A stretch of 64,000 nucleotides of DNA, taken from the NCBI RefSeq assembly GCF_947507565.1, contig NC_089185.1, forward strand, positions 3,155,029 to 3,219,028, read 5' to 3'. The position numbers and the translations under genes are program-made. Below the pieces are notes generated by a model that worked only from the letters and a program-made list of their open reading frames with translations, was not told the DNA's origin and made no database searches. Source of the DNA: Oscarella lobularis. Lineage: Eukaryota > Porifera > Homoscleromorpha > Homosclerophorida > Oscarellidae. Shown here in pieces: positions 1-11,887 of this stretch. Within the stretch, counting starts at the first letter, position 1. Every line of letters starts with the position of its first letter.

Positions 1-65
1 CGAATGAAATAATGTACGATAGGTATCGAACGTGTAAAGAGAGCTTCTGTTGTCATTTTTCGCAG

Positions 66-1556
66 GCTAACGGATCCCGAAGGCGAACTGGCAACGGAAA
101 CGAGCACAAAGAAGGAAGGGGGAACGAAATCGACATCGACAACGACGTCAACAACAATGACGATGACAACGAAGACAGTAAAGACGATGGCTAGTTGGAG
201 GCGACGTCGAAGACGGCGTTTTGGCGGCGGGGAAAAAGGAAAAGCTGAATTGCCCGTCATTGTGCATGTGCCAATTGATAGACATCGTGACGAACTCGCA
301 TCAGTGTTGAATAGCGACGATGACGATAATGATGATGACAAAGATCGTCTAATTATTAATGAAAAAGTCTACAGGAAAGGAAAAGTGATAGGACAGGGTG
401 GATCAAGCAAGGTACAGTATCAATGGAACTGCTTCTAACAGAGCACTGTCTTATCTTATTTCTCAGGTCATCGAGGCTATTTCGAAGGAAGGAGGTGCTT
501 GTGTTGCTGTGAAATGCGTCGATTTGTCAAACATTGAAGACAGCGAAATTGAAATGGGATATCTTCAGGAAGTGAAAATGCTTAGAACGTTCAATGAGAC
601 CAATTGTCCTCGTATCATCAGATTGATTGACTGGTACAGAAAAATAAATTATAGTCATGTGTTGAATATATACCCTATAGGGAATATCAAGAGAGAAATG
701 GACTCTTGTTCATTGTAATGGAGAAGGCGGAAAGAGATTTGGGATCAATGATGAGGACAGAAAAGCTCAAGAGGCACAAGATTCAATTATTTTGGGAGGA
801 TATGCTCAGAGCAGTTCAAGTTAGAAAAGAGAAACCCCAAGTCATTGTCTGTCATCGTTTATTCTATTATTTTAGGCTGTTCATAAGGAAGGAGTTGTGC
901 ATGGCGATTTAAAACCGGCGAATTTTGTTGTGAAAGATGATCATCTTTATCTCATTGATTTTGGAATTGCTGATCAGATTGATGACGGATCAACGAGCGT
1001 CAATCGTTTCATGCACAAGGGAACAGCTAATTATATGGCACCAGAAGCAATAAATTACGGCGGAAGAATGAAGGTCGGTCAGGGGGTTAGGGTTAGTCAG
1101 TCAATGAGATGTCTTGTCTATTAATTTATCATATTCTTCAGGTTGGTCCCTATAGTGACGTTTGGTCTCTTGGCTGCATTTTGTACTCAATGGTCAGTGG
1201 ACGTCCACCCTTTGCAGACAAATCTGCATACAAAGAGAAGCTCTTTGCTATTATCGACTCTTCCCATGAGATTCCCTTTCCCAAGCATTGGGATTTTCAA
1301 GTCGTTGACGTCATTAGGGTAATGACAACAGGTAATTGTATTTGTAATGATTATTCTTTGTAGATGTGTCTCAAAAGAGACCCTAAAAAAAGAGCAACAA
1401 TTCACCAACTTCTTTCTCATTCATTTTTAAACGAATATTGTGATTCTCCTCCGTCTTCTTCTTCTTCTTCTTCTGGTGAGTCAAGTCATCTCATAGAAAA
1501 ATGCGTATATTTGTTGTATATTAGCTGCTGAAATGAATAAGGAAAACTGGATGTGA
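66..1556 (+). CDS. TTK: Dual-specificity spindle-checkpoint kinase TTK/MPS1 (3' part, seven exons)
   Basis: TTK/MPS1 phosphorylates kinetochore proteins and drives the spindle assembly checkpoint. Seven exons can be joined: 66-411, 467-633, 681-819, 876-1073, 1142-1318, 1364-1475 and 1525-1556. Introns are 47-68 nt and GT-AG. The joined frame gives 390 codons. An acidic, Arg-rich linker (RRRRRRRF; DDDDNDDD) precedes a full kinase domain: glycine loop IGQGGSSKV, VAVK lysine, HGDLKPANF catalytic loop, DFGIA, MAPEA and DVWSLGC. The catalytic loop lacks the HRD arginine (HGD here, HSD in vertebrate TTK), as is normal for this family, and GGSSKV with DLKPANF is diagnostic. The C terminus is short: a serine run, then a 10-residue tail. 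The first exon follows a good acceptor (CGCAG, ends 65), so the N-terminal exons lie left of the window. The identity is secure; the last small exon is less so. Confidence 0.93.
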
Positions 1557-1627
1557 AGTTATGTATGTATTCTAGTGACTCCGAGCAAAGTTCTACGATA
1601 AAACAATTAATTAAGTCAGACTGTATT

Positions 1628-1736
1628 AGGTGACGTTATCATATACGGGACGTATACGACAAAGATGTGACGTGGCGCTGACGTGTTCGTTTTTTTCTTG
1701 CGTTGACGTGGGCTTTAGCGAGCTCATTTTGCAACG
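1628..1736 (+). promoter_or_regulatory. Cluster of TGACGT sites upstream of the copine start
   Basis: Four TGACGT-type half sites (GTGACGT or equivalents) lie at about 1631, 1667, 1679 and 1703, only 30-105 nt before the copine ATG at 1737 and 75 nt after the TTK stop. CREB/ATF-type bZIP factors bind TGACGT in animals. The spacing, and the lack of any other room between the two genes, make this the likely core promoter of the copine gene. Binding is inferred. Confidence 0.5.
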
Positions 1737-4068
<2,332 letters not shown>

Positions 4069-4134
4069 TTATTACAGTAGAGAAGCATGTGTATGTGTGT
4101 GAGTCGGGTTATAGAAGCATGTTATTATTGTAGG
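4069..4134. other. Short copine 3' flank
   Basis: This holds the 3' untranslated region of the copine gene, with a TGTATGTGTGTG run and a doubled AGAAGCATGT word. An AATAAA-type hexamer lies just beyond it (about 4168), inside the neighbouring element. Confidence 0.4.
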
Positions 4135-4560
4135 ACTCAAATGTACACAAAAATCCAATATTTCTTAAATAAACCCGGAAATGACCCGGAAGTTGTACGA
4201 CAATAAAAATGAACGTCCTTTCGGCGACTTGAAAGAGGGGAGGCGTTTTACCCACGCCTCCTGGCGGGCGGAGCCCGGAGCTTCGGTTGACCCACGAAGC
4301 ATGGGGTATGGCCTCTTTATCCTCGATTGGCCTCGGAGATGGCCTTGGGAGTGAAGCGTCCTCGGATTTGAGTCCGCCACCCATGGTGTCCAAGGGGACC
4401 GCCATTTTGACCCACCGCGTCTCACCATAGTGGGGAAGCCAACTCTATCGGCCCCTGCTACAGAGGTATGGCCTCTTTAACCTCATTGGCCTCGGAGGGT
4501 CTCTTCAAGAGGAGGGGGACCTGTCTGACGTCGCCACCTCACGTCATTTCAACCAAATCA
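4135..4560 (-). mobile_element. Retroelement-like 3' tail, copy 1 (reverse orientation)
   Basis: Read on the minus strand, this resembles 59230-59600 on the plus strand. Shared words include AGGCCATACCTCTG, ATAGAGTTG, and a terminal block with TTTTTGTGTACAT followed within about 50 nt by an AATAAA-like A-rich word. It also has an internal repeat: GAGGCCAAT...AAAGAGGCCATAC occurs at about 4306-4335 and again at about 4467-4495. Copy 2 has the matching GTGGCCAAGAGC...ATAGGCC word twice. Two diverged copies in opposite orientation at the two ends of the window point to an interspersed element, most likely the 3' end of a non-LTR retroelement or a SINE-like derivative. No reverse transcriptase is visible, so the class is a guess. 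Confidence 0.55.
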
Positions 4561-4766
4561 ATCCTCTTGTATATCCTGGGAAGAAAGGGACGACGAATGA
4601 ATAAAAAAAGAATTTCTAAATGACGTCATATGCCACTCACCTTCTTCGCGCGGAATTATCTCTCTCAATGCATAAGACCGCCTAAAGAGATTAGGCGACG
4701 ACTCACTCCTCGAAATGATTCTAGATATATTATATAGCCATGGAGGGATCAGGGTGACCCTCCCAT

Positions 4767-6720
4767 TTACTTACTTCGAATTGCTTGGTCTCCTATTTCT
4801 TTTAAGGTGAACGGAAGATCTTCACCTGGAGTCGACTCTTTTGCTACGCGGCCGTCGGATAGTAGAGCAATTGAAACTATATACGAACTACCTTGTCTTT
4901 TTGTCGGTGTTAATTTCGAAGCGCTTAGAACGACACCAGTTACACAGAGCTGTATTAATTAATTAATTTCGAGATGACTGAGAATTTAAGGCGAGTACCT
5001 GAACTTCGTCTTCGTCTGGGAGATCGCAGTCAAATCTTAAATTGCATAGACAGCAAGGAAACGATTTGGAGAGTTTGAAGGACACGAGCTATAGAAAGAA
5101 AATGGAGGGAACTCTAACCCAACCCTTAGATTTAGAAGTAACTTGTAAAATTTCGTTGAAAATCTTGGAGAATTGTTCGTCGGCAAATTCTTGTGGATGC
5201 AAGATTGTTTTCTTTTGAACAACTGTTATCATCTATATTCAACAATGAAGGAGACTATTTTTTGAAATTTTTGACGACGACCTGTGACGTTTTTGTTCCG
5301 TATCGAACGTCCATGCCCGGTACAAGTTGAGTACTGCAGCAGAAAAGATCTAAAGAACCCTAACTCAATTCTTGAGAATTCTCTCTCAAAAATGTTAGGG
5401 ACCATTAGGAAGTGAGACATCGTTAAGAATAGATACTGCATCCGCCTCTCCTTGATCGCCAACCTAACCCACCATCAAATTAAATTACACATAGAATGTA
5501 CTGTGACTGTAATTGTAGAAACTTCGGCTATGAGAGCGGGTTCGGATGACGTTCCTGACAAATCTAATTACGGACGATGATCCCACGACGCCGTCGCTCC
5601 CGTTTCGTCTCCGTCATCGTTGGCAGAATCGCTGTCCGACTCCTAGAGGGTCATCATAAAAGAAGAGAATGTTATTGAGGAAATGAAAGGACATACAGAC
5701 TGAGAAACGACGGCGGCGGCGGCGGCGCTTGTCGTGCCCGTGCTAGAGGAGGTGAGGTTATAGAGAGCACGATTCCTCTCAGTTAACTCAATGATTTGTT
5801 CTCGCACGTCCTTCTTTCCCATGGTTAGTAAAGAGGGTTTGGGAAGAGCGGCGAGATAGACAGCTGTTCCTGACTATAGACGACATCATGGGGAAATGAT
5901 TGGATTCCTATTCGTATCGTCGACTTACTGCTATTGCAACAAGCAAACTTTCTCCAACCGTCACTTGAATGCGAAGTCCAAAAACGGCATTCATTCCTTT
6001 CACTTTAAGTTTATTGAGAAGTTGACGGTGAACGTCGTGTTGGAGAAAAGGGAGCGCCTATTGAGAAAGGAAATCAAGGGACACCGGTGAGTGGCCGGCT
6101 CTAGATGGTTTTTTTACGTCGCTAACAGCAACAGCGTTACTTTCTCCTTTGTCTTTCTTCTTGTTTCGACAGATTCTGACTCAGGGAGAGATTATAGATG
6201 ATGATGATGATGATGAAGTCTTTTACCTTGCTTGAATGAAGCCAACCATAGCCGATTACTTGGGCATTGGGAGGAACTTCGGTCGTCGAAAGAAGAACTT
6301 CCGGTACGTATTTCTTTCTAAATATTTTAAAATAGCGTCGTTTTTCTATTAGGCCGGTGCAATTGAGAGGCGATTTCTTTAGTGTTATGGGAAAGGGTAG
6401 TGAAGTGGGGGAGTAGGGAATCTCAAAGGGATTATTCAGGGTAAAATCGTCAATTTGTGAAGCAACTCTATTATAAAAAAAACAATGAGTCAGAAAAACA
6501 CGATCGACTAAACGGTCACTTACGGATCTTTGATTGCATCAGAACTACTCTCTTTGACTTCGATGGCGGAAGATGTTGGTGAAACAGTGGAACCTTTTCC
6601 GAGGAACAGAATTCGATAGACATCTATACGTTTCAAGAATAGCACTCACTTGGCAATGGTAATCCCGGTAGATAGAGATTGGCTGCTGTGCCTAGAGCTG
6701 ACAGAACGCAAAGCTCGTCA
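4767..6720 (-). pseudogene. C2CD5: C2CD5 (CDP138) homologue, central fragment with open exons; status as gene or remnant unclear
   Basis: C2CD5 is a C2-domain protein implicated in animals in vesicle fusion and GLUT4 delivery. Minus-strand exons include 6720-6650, 6593-6524, 6467-6232, 6179-6118, 6057-5929, 5873-5697 and several smaller ones down to a stop at 4767-4769. Diagnostic words follow the vertebrate order: VLSALGTAANL, NNPFEIPYS, VPEVLLSTTEVP, HDVHRQLLNKLKVKGMNAV, GLRIQVTVGES, GTAVYLAALPKP, LVPGMDVRYG, FPCCLCNLRFDCDLPDEDE. The intron after 6232 is GC-AG (acceptor before 6179), which keeps alignment with the family without a gap. The N-terminal C2 domain and the C-terminal YbjQ-like domain are not found. 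The left border is the inverted element at 4135-4560; upstream of 6720 an unrelated reading frame begins. A weak extra exon (4681-4641, LREIIPREEG) could be the start of the lost C-terminal part. One intron near 5560 would be only about 21 nt, so that joint is uncertain. Identity is strong. Confidence 0.8.
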
Positions 6721-6879
6721 CTAGAAAAAGAAAATACAAGGTACACTAGACAGAATTCAGTCATGGGCTAGTGGACCAATGAGAGAAACGGACATAATTA
6801 GATACAAGAAACTATGCTATTAGCAACATAAGGCATCGTCATCATCATCAGTAAGATCGCATGTCTTGGCGAGACGAGT

Positions 6880-7990
6880 TTAGTTCTTTCGCTTCTCGAA
6901 CACGAACCTTTCAGAAGTAGCGGGGGTAGCATAGTGAGAAGCTTGATCGCTAGTCGTCGGAACAACAGCAGCGTCACCGCCGCCGTGAGAGCCAAGTGGA
7001 AGAGCGTACATTTGTGGAGGCACACCGTAGCCGGGATGAGGAGGAGGAGGAGGAGGATATGATGATTCTAATGGATTGATACTAGCCGTTTCATCACGAT
7101 AGCCACATCGCGTAGTCGATGATGAATGGTTGTCAAGGTAGCGTGACGCCGTTTCCGTTGAATAGCCGCTCGATATGAGAGCGGATTTGATCGTCATAAG
7201 AGGATACCAGGAATATTTTTGAAGTAGATAAGCCCAATTGGCGGTTCTGTATCGAATTTCGACGTTCTTCATCGGTGAGTGGAGTTCCGTTGGGCAGACG
7301 ATCCGCGGCGGCGGCGGCGGCGGCGGGAAATGTCGTCGTTGTCAGCTGTTGTTCAGTAGGCGGCGGAGCGTTATACGCATGCTCTAGAAATTCAAAAACA
7401 GCCACTCACAACGTGGCAAACCCGTTTCGAATAGTGCATACCGTTAATTTTTCGATCGACTTTGCCTTCGTTTTCGCTTTTTTTCTTGTCTTCGTCTACG
7501 TCTACGTCTAGGCCGACTTGAAAGACATTTCGCGTCGACCTCCTCGGCCAGATCTACGTTCAAATCGCGATCTCTTGCCATAGTGTCGTGCATAACCAGC
7601 CATGATTGCGAAGTGATTTGCTTCTTTTTTGCTGCAAAAGGCTTGGGGGCCCCTTGAACGTAGAATCGAAGCGTTCCGGATGTTTACGCCTGAACAATTT
7701 AATCAAAGAGATACTGTAGAGCCTACCTTCCACCATAGATCTATGCTTCCACCCACTTTCCCACTTCGTACGGGCTCCAAAGAGCTACGCGCAAGACGTC
7801 TTCGTTCGTCCGTCCGTCCGTTTCTTACGAGAGAGAGGCGGCTATATCAAGCTTCGGCTAATTTAAGCGTCAGAAAAAAGAATAGCGAACCTCGTGACTG
7901 CTGTTGACCAAGTGCGACGACCGATTCTCTTTCGCTTCATCGCTTTCCATGCTTCACGTTCAAAGGAGAGCGAGAATCGGCACAAGACAG
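6880..7990 (-). CDS. Unrecognised gene, Arg-rich and Pro-rich (minus strand, exons uncertain)
   Basis: Coding-like segments run right to left. A possible first exon near 7950-7890 begins MESDEAKENRSSHLV and ends at a GT. A segment at about 7650-7460 encodes GAPKPFAAKKKQITSQSW and MHDTMARDRDLNVD, then a run of seven arginines. The exon from about 7384 downwards encodes an AYNAPPPTEQQL stretch, seven alanines and TPLTDEERRNSIQNRQ. The last segment, ending at 6880, has PPPPPPHPGYGVPPQMYALP and a GGGD stretch, then stops at KRKN. The reading frame changes between the Arg run and the next exon, so either an exon is missed or a frameshift lies in the GACGTA microsatellite near 7490-7505. I do not recognise the family. 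Low-complexity Arg and Pro tracts would suit an RNA-associated protein, but that is only an impression. Confidence 0.4.
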
Positions 7991-8189
7991 CTTTCTCTTG
8001 AAGATACGAAAAAGGTGTACGGGGATGCGAACCCGCCCGGATTAAAAAAGATATTGTTTTAGGATTAGGACGGGGGGAGGCACTCACTTTGTTTTCTTAT
8101 TCTTCTTGTGTTTTTTGTCTGTTGGATGGAATGAGTCGTACGACGTAGGCAGCATGTCCTTAGCTTTCACCGATATCCTAGATGAAAGT

Positions 8190-8258
8190 CCAGGATTTTA
8201 TAGGGTAAGCAACTTTTCAACGAAAAAGGCCAAAAGTCATTTACCCTATAAAATCCGG
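8190..8258. repeat. Inverted repeat, 18-bp arms
   Basis: The left arm at about 8191-8208 (GGATTTTATAGGGTAA core) is the reverse complement of the right arm at 8241-8258, with one mismatch near the outer end and a spacer of about 32 nt. It could form a strong hairpin or be the remnant of a small inverted-repeat transposon. No target-site duplication is obvious. Confidence 0.7.
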
Positions 8259-8483
8259 ACCCGACATAGAACCCTGACATCGACACTCTATCACCAACAT
8301 AACAGTGGCATCTCCACCTAATTCTTAACTAATTAAATACTTTCAATGCCATTTGCGTGATTGCTAAAGCGCAGTAGTGACTCAAGCAGCGAAGGAAGCA
8401 AACGTAAATCATAATGAGCAATGCACCAACATTGGTGGTATTACGGTATCAGATCAAAGTACAAACCGCTGTAACGCAAAACA

Positions 8484-8537
8484 GCAACTCAAGCGTCTTG
8501 CCGGACCAACTCAACTAACTCAAGCGTCTTGCCGGAC
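8484..8537. repeat. Two-copy direct repeat, about 21-bp unit
   Basis: The word CAAGCGTCTTGCCGGAC occurs twice, about 31 bp apart, directly downstream of the stop of the coiled-coil gene on the minus strand. It lies in that gene's likely 3' untranslated region. Confidence 0.65.
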
Positions 8538-8548
8538 TATCTATCGAG

Positions 8549-9781
8549 TCAAAGCTCAAGCACTGCCGAGCTAATCCATTTGAATGCATTCTTGAAGTCA
8601 TCTTCGGTTTTCTCAGGAGCAGCCTTGGAACGGATGAGAGCAAAGTTCAATTTTCCAGAATCGGCGGCTGAGGGGAGAGAGACGCGGTTTCGCTTCTTCA
8701 CTATAGTCGAAAAAATTTCACCGTACGATGAATCCCACTTGGTGCTGCATGACAGTTTTTTCCAATTGGCCACTGCAAGCTCGTACTCTTGCTTCGTAAG
8801 AGGCTTTTTTTTTTCGTCATACTCTCTCGTGAAATTTTTCAGAAGTAAGCCCTTCTTCTCAGGAAGAACGCTCCTCTGCAATTTTTCTTCAAAAGAAGTA
8901 ATGATCTGGGAGGCGATTACGAGTTGCCTATCAAACTCTAACGCATTCAACCGAGCGCTCATTGAGGCCAACTCTTCCTTCTGCGAGGCCAACTCCTCCT
9001 TCTGCGAGGCCAACTTTTCGTTGAATTTCTCCTTCTGCGAGGCCAACTTTTCGTTGAATTCCTCCTCCAACTCCTTCTTCATCTCTTCCTTCTGCGAGAC
9101 CAACTTTTCGCTGAATTTCTCCTCCAACTCCAACTTGAATTCTTCCCTCTCTTTGGCGATCTGCTCCAGAGTCTTAGCCAGTTTCGTTTCAATTTGACGG
9201 TCAATTGACTCGTCGCGCTGCTGCAAGTGAGACTTGATTTGGCTCTTTTGATTGGCTACTTTCTTCTTGAGGCGGTCAATCTCTCCGTCCTGTCGACGAA
9301 TAACGTCTGCTTGCTTCCCACGCTCGCGCTCTTTTGCCTGCAGCTCCCCGCGCAATCGCTTCTCCTCCTTTGACGACTTCTCAGCACGACTGTTTGCGAG
9401 AACCACGTTTGCCTCCATATGAGCAAGCTCCAAGTCATAACTCTTAGCGACTTGGTCTTTCGGATCGCCCCTCGAGCGGAGCGCGTCAATAACGCCGTTC
9501 TGAGCGTCTATTTTTCTCTTCTGTTCGGACATAACGGCTTTGACATCAACAATTTCGCTTTCCAGTTCGGAGAGACCGTTGCGAAGTGACGAACTACAAA
9601 GTTCGACGACTCTTATTACTTCACAGAGCGATTCGCGATCACAGCGAATGCTAGTCAAGCTTTCGATCGCTTCGTCGATCAAAGAGACGTCGCATCGTAG
9701 CTTTCTCGCCTCTTGCAGAGTGGCGGTCGTCGTCTCTATCAGTTTTCGCACGTTCTCGTCATCGCTCGAGCGTTCGGCCAT
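8549..9781 (-). CDS. Coiled-coil protein, 410 residues, single exon, function unknown
   Basis: An intronless frame from the ATG at 9779-9781 to a stop at 8549-8551. It is the only long uninterrupted coding frame in the genic block. Residues 1-110 are helical with scattered cysteines. Residues about 120-290 form a long charged coiled coil rich in E, K, Q and R. Within it an 8-residue motif, EKLASQKE or ELASQKE, is tandemly repeated about residues 245-285, a sign of recent in-frame expansion. The last ~120 residues (from DRQLVIASQIITSFEEKL) are less charged, with a Trp-containing helix (VANWKKL) and a final FKWISSAVLEL, probably a small folded domain. No catalytic motif, signal peptide or membrane segment is seen. 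The lack of introns among intron-rich neighbours would fit a retrocopy or a lineage-specific family. I do not recognise it. Confidence 0.8.
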   Translation of the reverse strand: MAERSSDDENVRKLIETTTATLQEARKLRCDVSLIDEAIESLTSIRCDRESLCEVIRVVELCSSSLRNGLSELESEIVDVKAVMSEQKRKIDAQNGVIDALRSRGDPKDQVAKSYDLELAHMEANVVLANSRAEKSSKEEKRLRGELQAKERERGKQADVIRRQDGEIDRLKKKVANQKSQIKSHLQQRDESIDRQIETKLAKTLEQIAKEREEFKLELEEKFSEKLVSQKEEMKKELEEEFNEKLASQKEKFNEKLASQKEELASQKEELASMSARLNALEFDRQLVIASQIITSFEEKLQRSVLPEKKGLLLKNFTREYDEKKKPLTKQEYELAVANWKKLSCSTKWDSSYGEIFSTIVKKRNRVSLPSAADSGKLNFALIRSKAAPEKTEDDFKNAFKWISSAVLEL

Positions 9782-10224
9782 TGTCTAGCTAGCGCGCGCA
9801 CAGAAGGTAGCACAGAAGGTACCACTATCATCTACAGCCCAGCAAATCATCTTACCATCAGGCCTACAAGAGAACAAATACAACGATGATGATACATCAT
9901 GATCTATTGTTACGTGTTAAGCAAATATGGCGGCGAATATGAAACAGGTAGCTAGCTAACTAGCTAACCTTCGTCATGCTCATTAGTTGCCCAGAGCAAG
10001 CTAAAAACTTTTCCTTCAAAGCTTGTAAGATGAAGGATGAATTTTCCTTATAATAAAAGAGACGGTTATTGATGTTATCATGATACTGACAACCTAGAGC
10101 AAGAATTTTGATTACGGTTAGGAATAAAGACTATTTATGAATAATGAAAGTCACGTACCAATCCTCGTTTGCCTCCTGAAGGAGGAGGAGGATTCAGTGT
10201 AACGTGTTACAACCTAGGAAGACG
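9782..10224. other. Intergenic, possible minus-strand exons
   Basis: Two short minus-strand segments look exon-like: one near 10060-9970 (encoding LQALKEKFLACSGQLMSMTK before a GT) and one near 9865-9790. They could be alternative 3' exons of the gene at 10225-10893 but their phases do not join cleanly. A GCTAGCTA run sits near 9950-9965. Confidence 0.3.
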
Positions 10225-10893
10225 TCAACGTGTGACCGTGTCCAGTTGAAGAGCAGACATGCTCTGAGCAAAAACATTGAGCCGATTACTCTACACGAAT
10301 GAAAACATTCTAATTCTTTCTCTTAGTGCGTCGTAATCTTGACTTACTGTCTGGCACAAATGATCAACATTCTCCTTGAAACACTAAAAAGATTGGATGA
10401 GTTAGGGTTAGATTATGAGGCAGGCATAGAATTGTATACCTGATAATTATTACTTCCCAATGATAGTACAGCAGAAAGGAGAGACTCTCGCAATGATATG
10501 TACGTTTCATTGTTAGACAATAGGGAAGTTTGATCGATGTGAACAATTAATTTCTTGACAGAAGCGAGAAGGTCTGTAGCAGCTGACGTGAGCTCAAATT
10601 CCTGATGAAAAGAATTTTCCTCTTCCTCTTCCAATACTTTGCTACTGTCAGGAACTGCCGCCGCCGGAAGCATGTGATCCGTCAGCAATTGACTCATATA
10701 TTGGGATGAAGTAAGAAGAAATTCAATGAAATTCTCTCCGTTGTCAATAGAACATAATGATGATTGCTAATAGAATTAAAATTATTGTCTGTCAAGAAGA
10801 GAGGATAATAATTAATTAATTAATGAGGCTTACGAGCAATTTTAGGAGAGTAACAGCTTCTAAAATTTCCTCTTGGTGGCCTACTTTGCTAAC
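10225..10893 (-). CDS. Unrecognised helical protein, 3' part, cut at the repeat border
   Basis: Four minus-strand exons join in phase: 10893-10834 (VSKVGHQEEILEAVTLLKLL), 10766-10440, 10383-10348 (CFKENVDHLCQT) and 10290-10225 (SNRLNVFAQSM...stop at 10225-10227). Introns are 57-67 nt. The product, about 160 residues here, is almost all alpha helix with a short acidic stretch (EEEEEN), reminiscent of helical-bundle scaffold proteins, but I cannot name the family. An alternative donor after LQLDT could add the exon EANEDW. The first exon seen follows a good acceptor (GGTTTAG), yet only about 20 nt further upstream the 49-bp minisatellite starts. All 5' exons are therefore missing or lie beyond 14.8 kb, where no matching minus-strand exons were found. 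Confidence 0.6.
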
Positions 10894-10914
10894 CTAAACC
10901 AAAGAATCGATTAG

Positions 10915-11887
10915 TTAGGAGAGACCCGTTGGCTAGCCCCTGTAATTTCGCTGTAATTTATTACAGGAGAGACCCGTTGGCTAGCTTCCTGTAATTTCGC
11001 TGTAGTTTATTACAGGAGAGACCCGTTGGCTAGCCCCTGTAATTTCGCTGTAGTTTATTACAGGGCAGACCCGTTTGCTAGCCCCTGTAATTTCGCTGTA
11101 ATTTATTACAGGAGAGACCCGTTGGCTAGCCCCTGTCATTTCGCTGTAATTTATTACAGGAGAGACCCGTTGGCTAGCCTCTGTAATTTCGCTGTAGTTT
11201 ATTACAGGAGAGACCCGTTGGCTAACCCCCTGTAATTTCGCTGTAATTTATTACAGGAGAGACCCGTTGCCTAGCCCCTGTAATTTCGCTGTAATTTATT
11301 ACAGGAGAGACCCGTTGGCTAGCTTCTGTAATTTCGCTGTAATTTATTACAGGAGAGACCCGTTGGCTAACGCCCTGTAATTTTGCTGTAATTTATTACA
11401 GGAGAGACCCGTTGGCTAACTCCCTGTAATTTCGCTGTAATTTATTACAGGAGAGACCCGTTGCCTAGCCCCTGTAATTTCGCTGTAATTTATTACAGGA
11501 GAGACCCGTTGGCTAGTCCCTGTAATTTTGCTGTAGTTTATTACAGGAGAGACCCGTTGGCTAGCCCTCTGTAATTTCGCAGTAGTTTATTACAGGAGAG
11601 ACCCGTTGGCTAGCCCCTGTAATTTCGCTGTAGTTTATTACAGGAGAGACCCGTTGGCTAGCCCTCTGTAATTTCGCTCTAGTTTATTACAGGAGAGACC
11701 CGTTGGCTAGCCCCTGTAATTTCGCTGTAGTTTATTACAGGAGAGACCCGTTGGCTCACCCCCTGTAAATTCGCTGTAATTTATTACAGGAGAGACCCGT
11801 TGGCTAGCCCCTGTAATTTCGGTGTGCTTTATTACAGGAGAGACCAGTTGGCTAACCCCCTGTAATTTTGCTGTAATTTATTACAGG
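10915..11887 (+). repeat. 49-bp minisatellite, first array (about 20 units)
   Basis: The unit is 48-49 bp: GGAGAGACCCGTTGGCTA, then a C-rich tract, then a hairpin segment CCTGTAAT...ATTACAGG. The 8-bp arms are perfect complements with a 13-nt spacer. The same family forms the large mosaic at 29.9-52.5 kb and short blocks at 52.4 and 54.7 kb. The array starts within 25 nt of an exon of the minus-strand gene and runs directly into the 9-bp array. Confidence 0.95.

Larger units (their letters stand above)
7991..8548. other. Intergenic stretch with an inverted repeat and a direct repeat
   Basis: No gene could be supported here. The stretch contains an 18-19 bp inverted repeat (8190-8258) and a short direct repeat (about 8484-8537), listed separately. 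A GGTTCGCATCC word on the minus strand near 8030 resembles a tRNA T-loop but has no matching arms. Confidence 0.5.

Noticed and set aside
1074-1141. GGGGGTTAGGGTTAG in a TTK intron, and similar GGTTAG words in other introns, as interstitial telomeres
   Set aside because: Two units only. On the minus strand similar words fit the CTAAC branch-point consensus in short introns.
8015-8065. GGTTCGCATCC on the minus strand as a tRNA gene
   Set aside because: Only three pairs in the T-stem and no matching acceptor, D or anticodon arms within reach.
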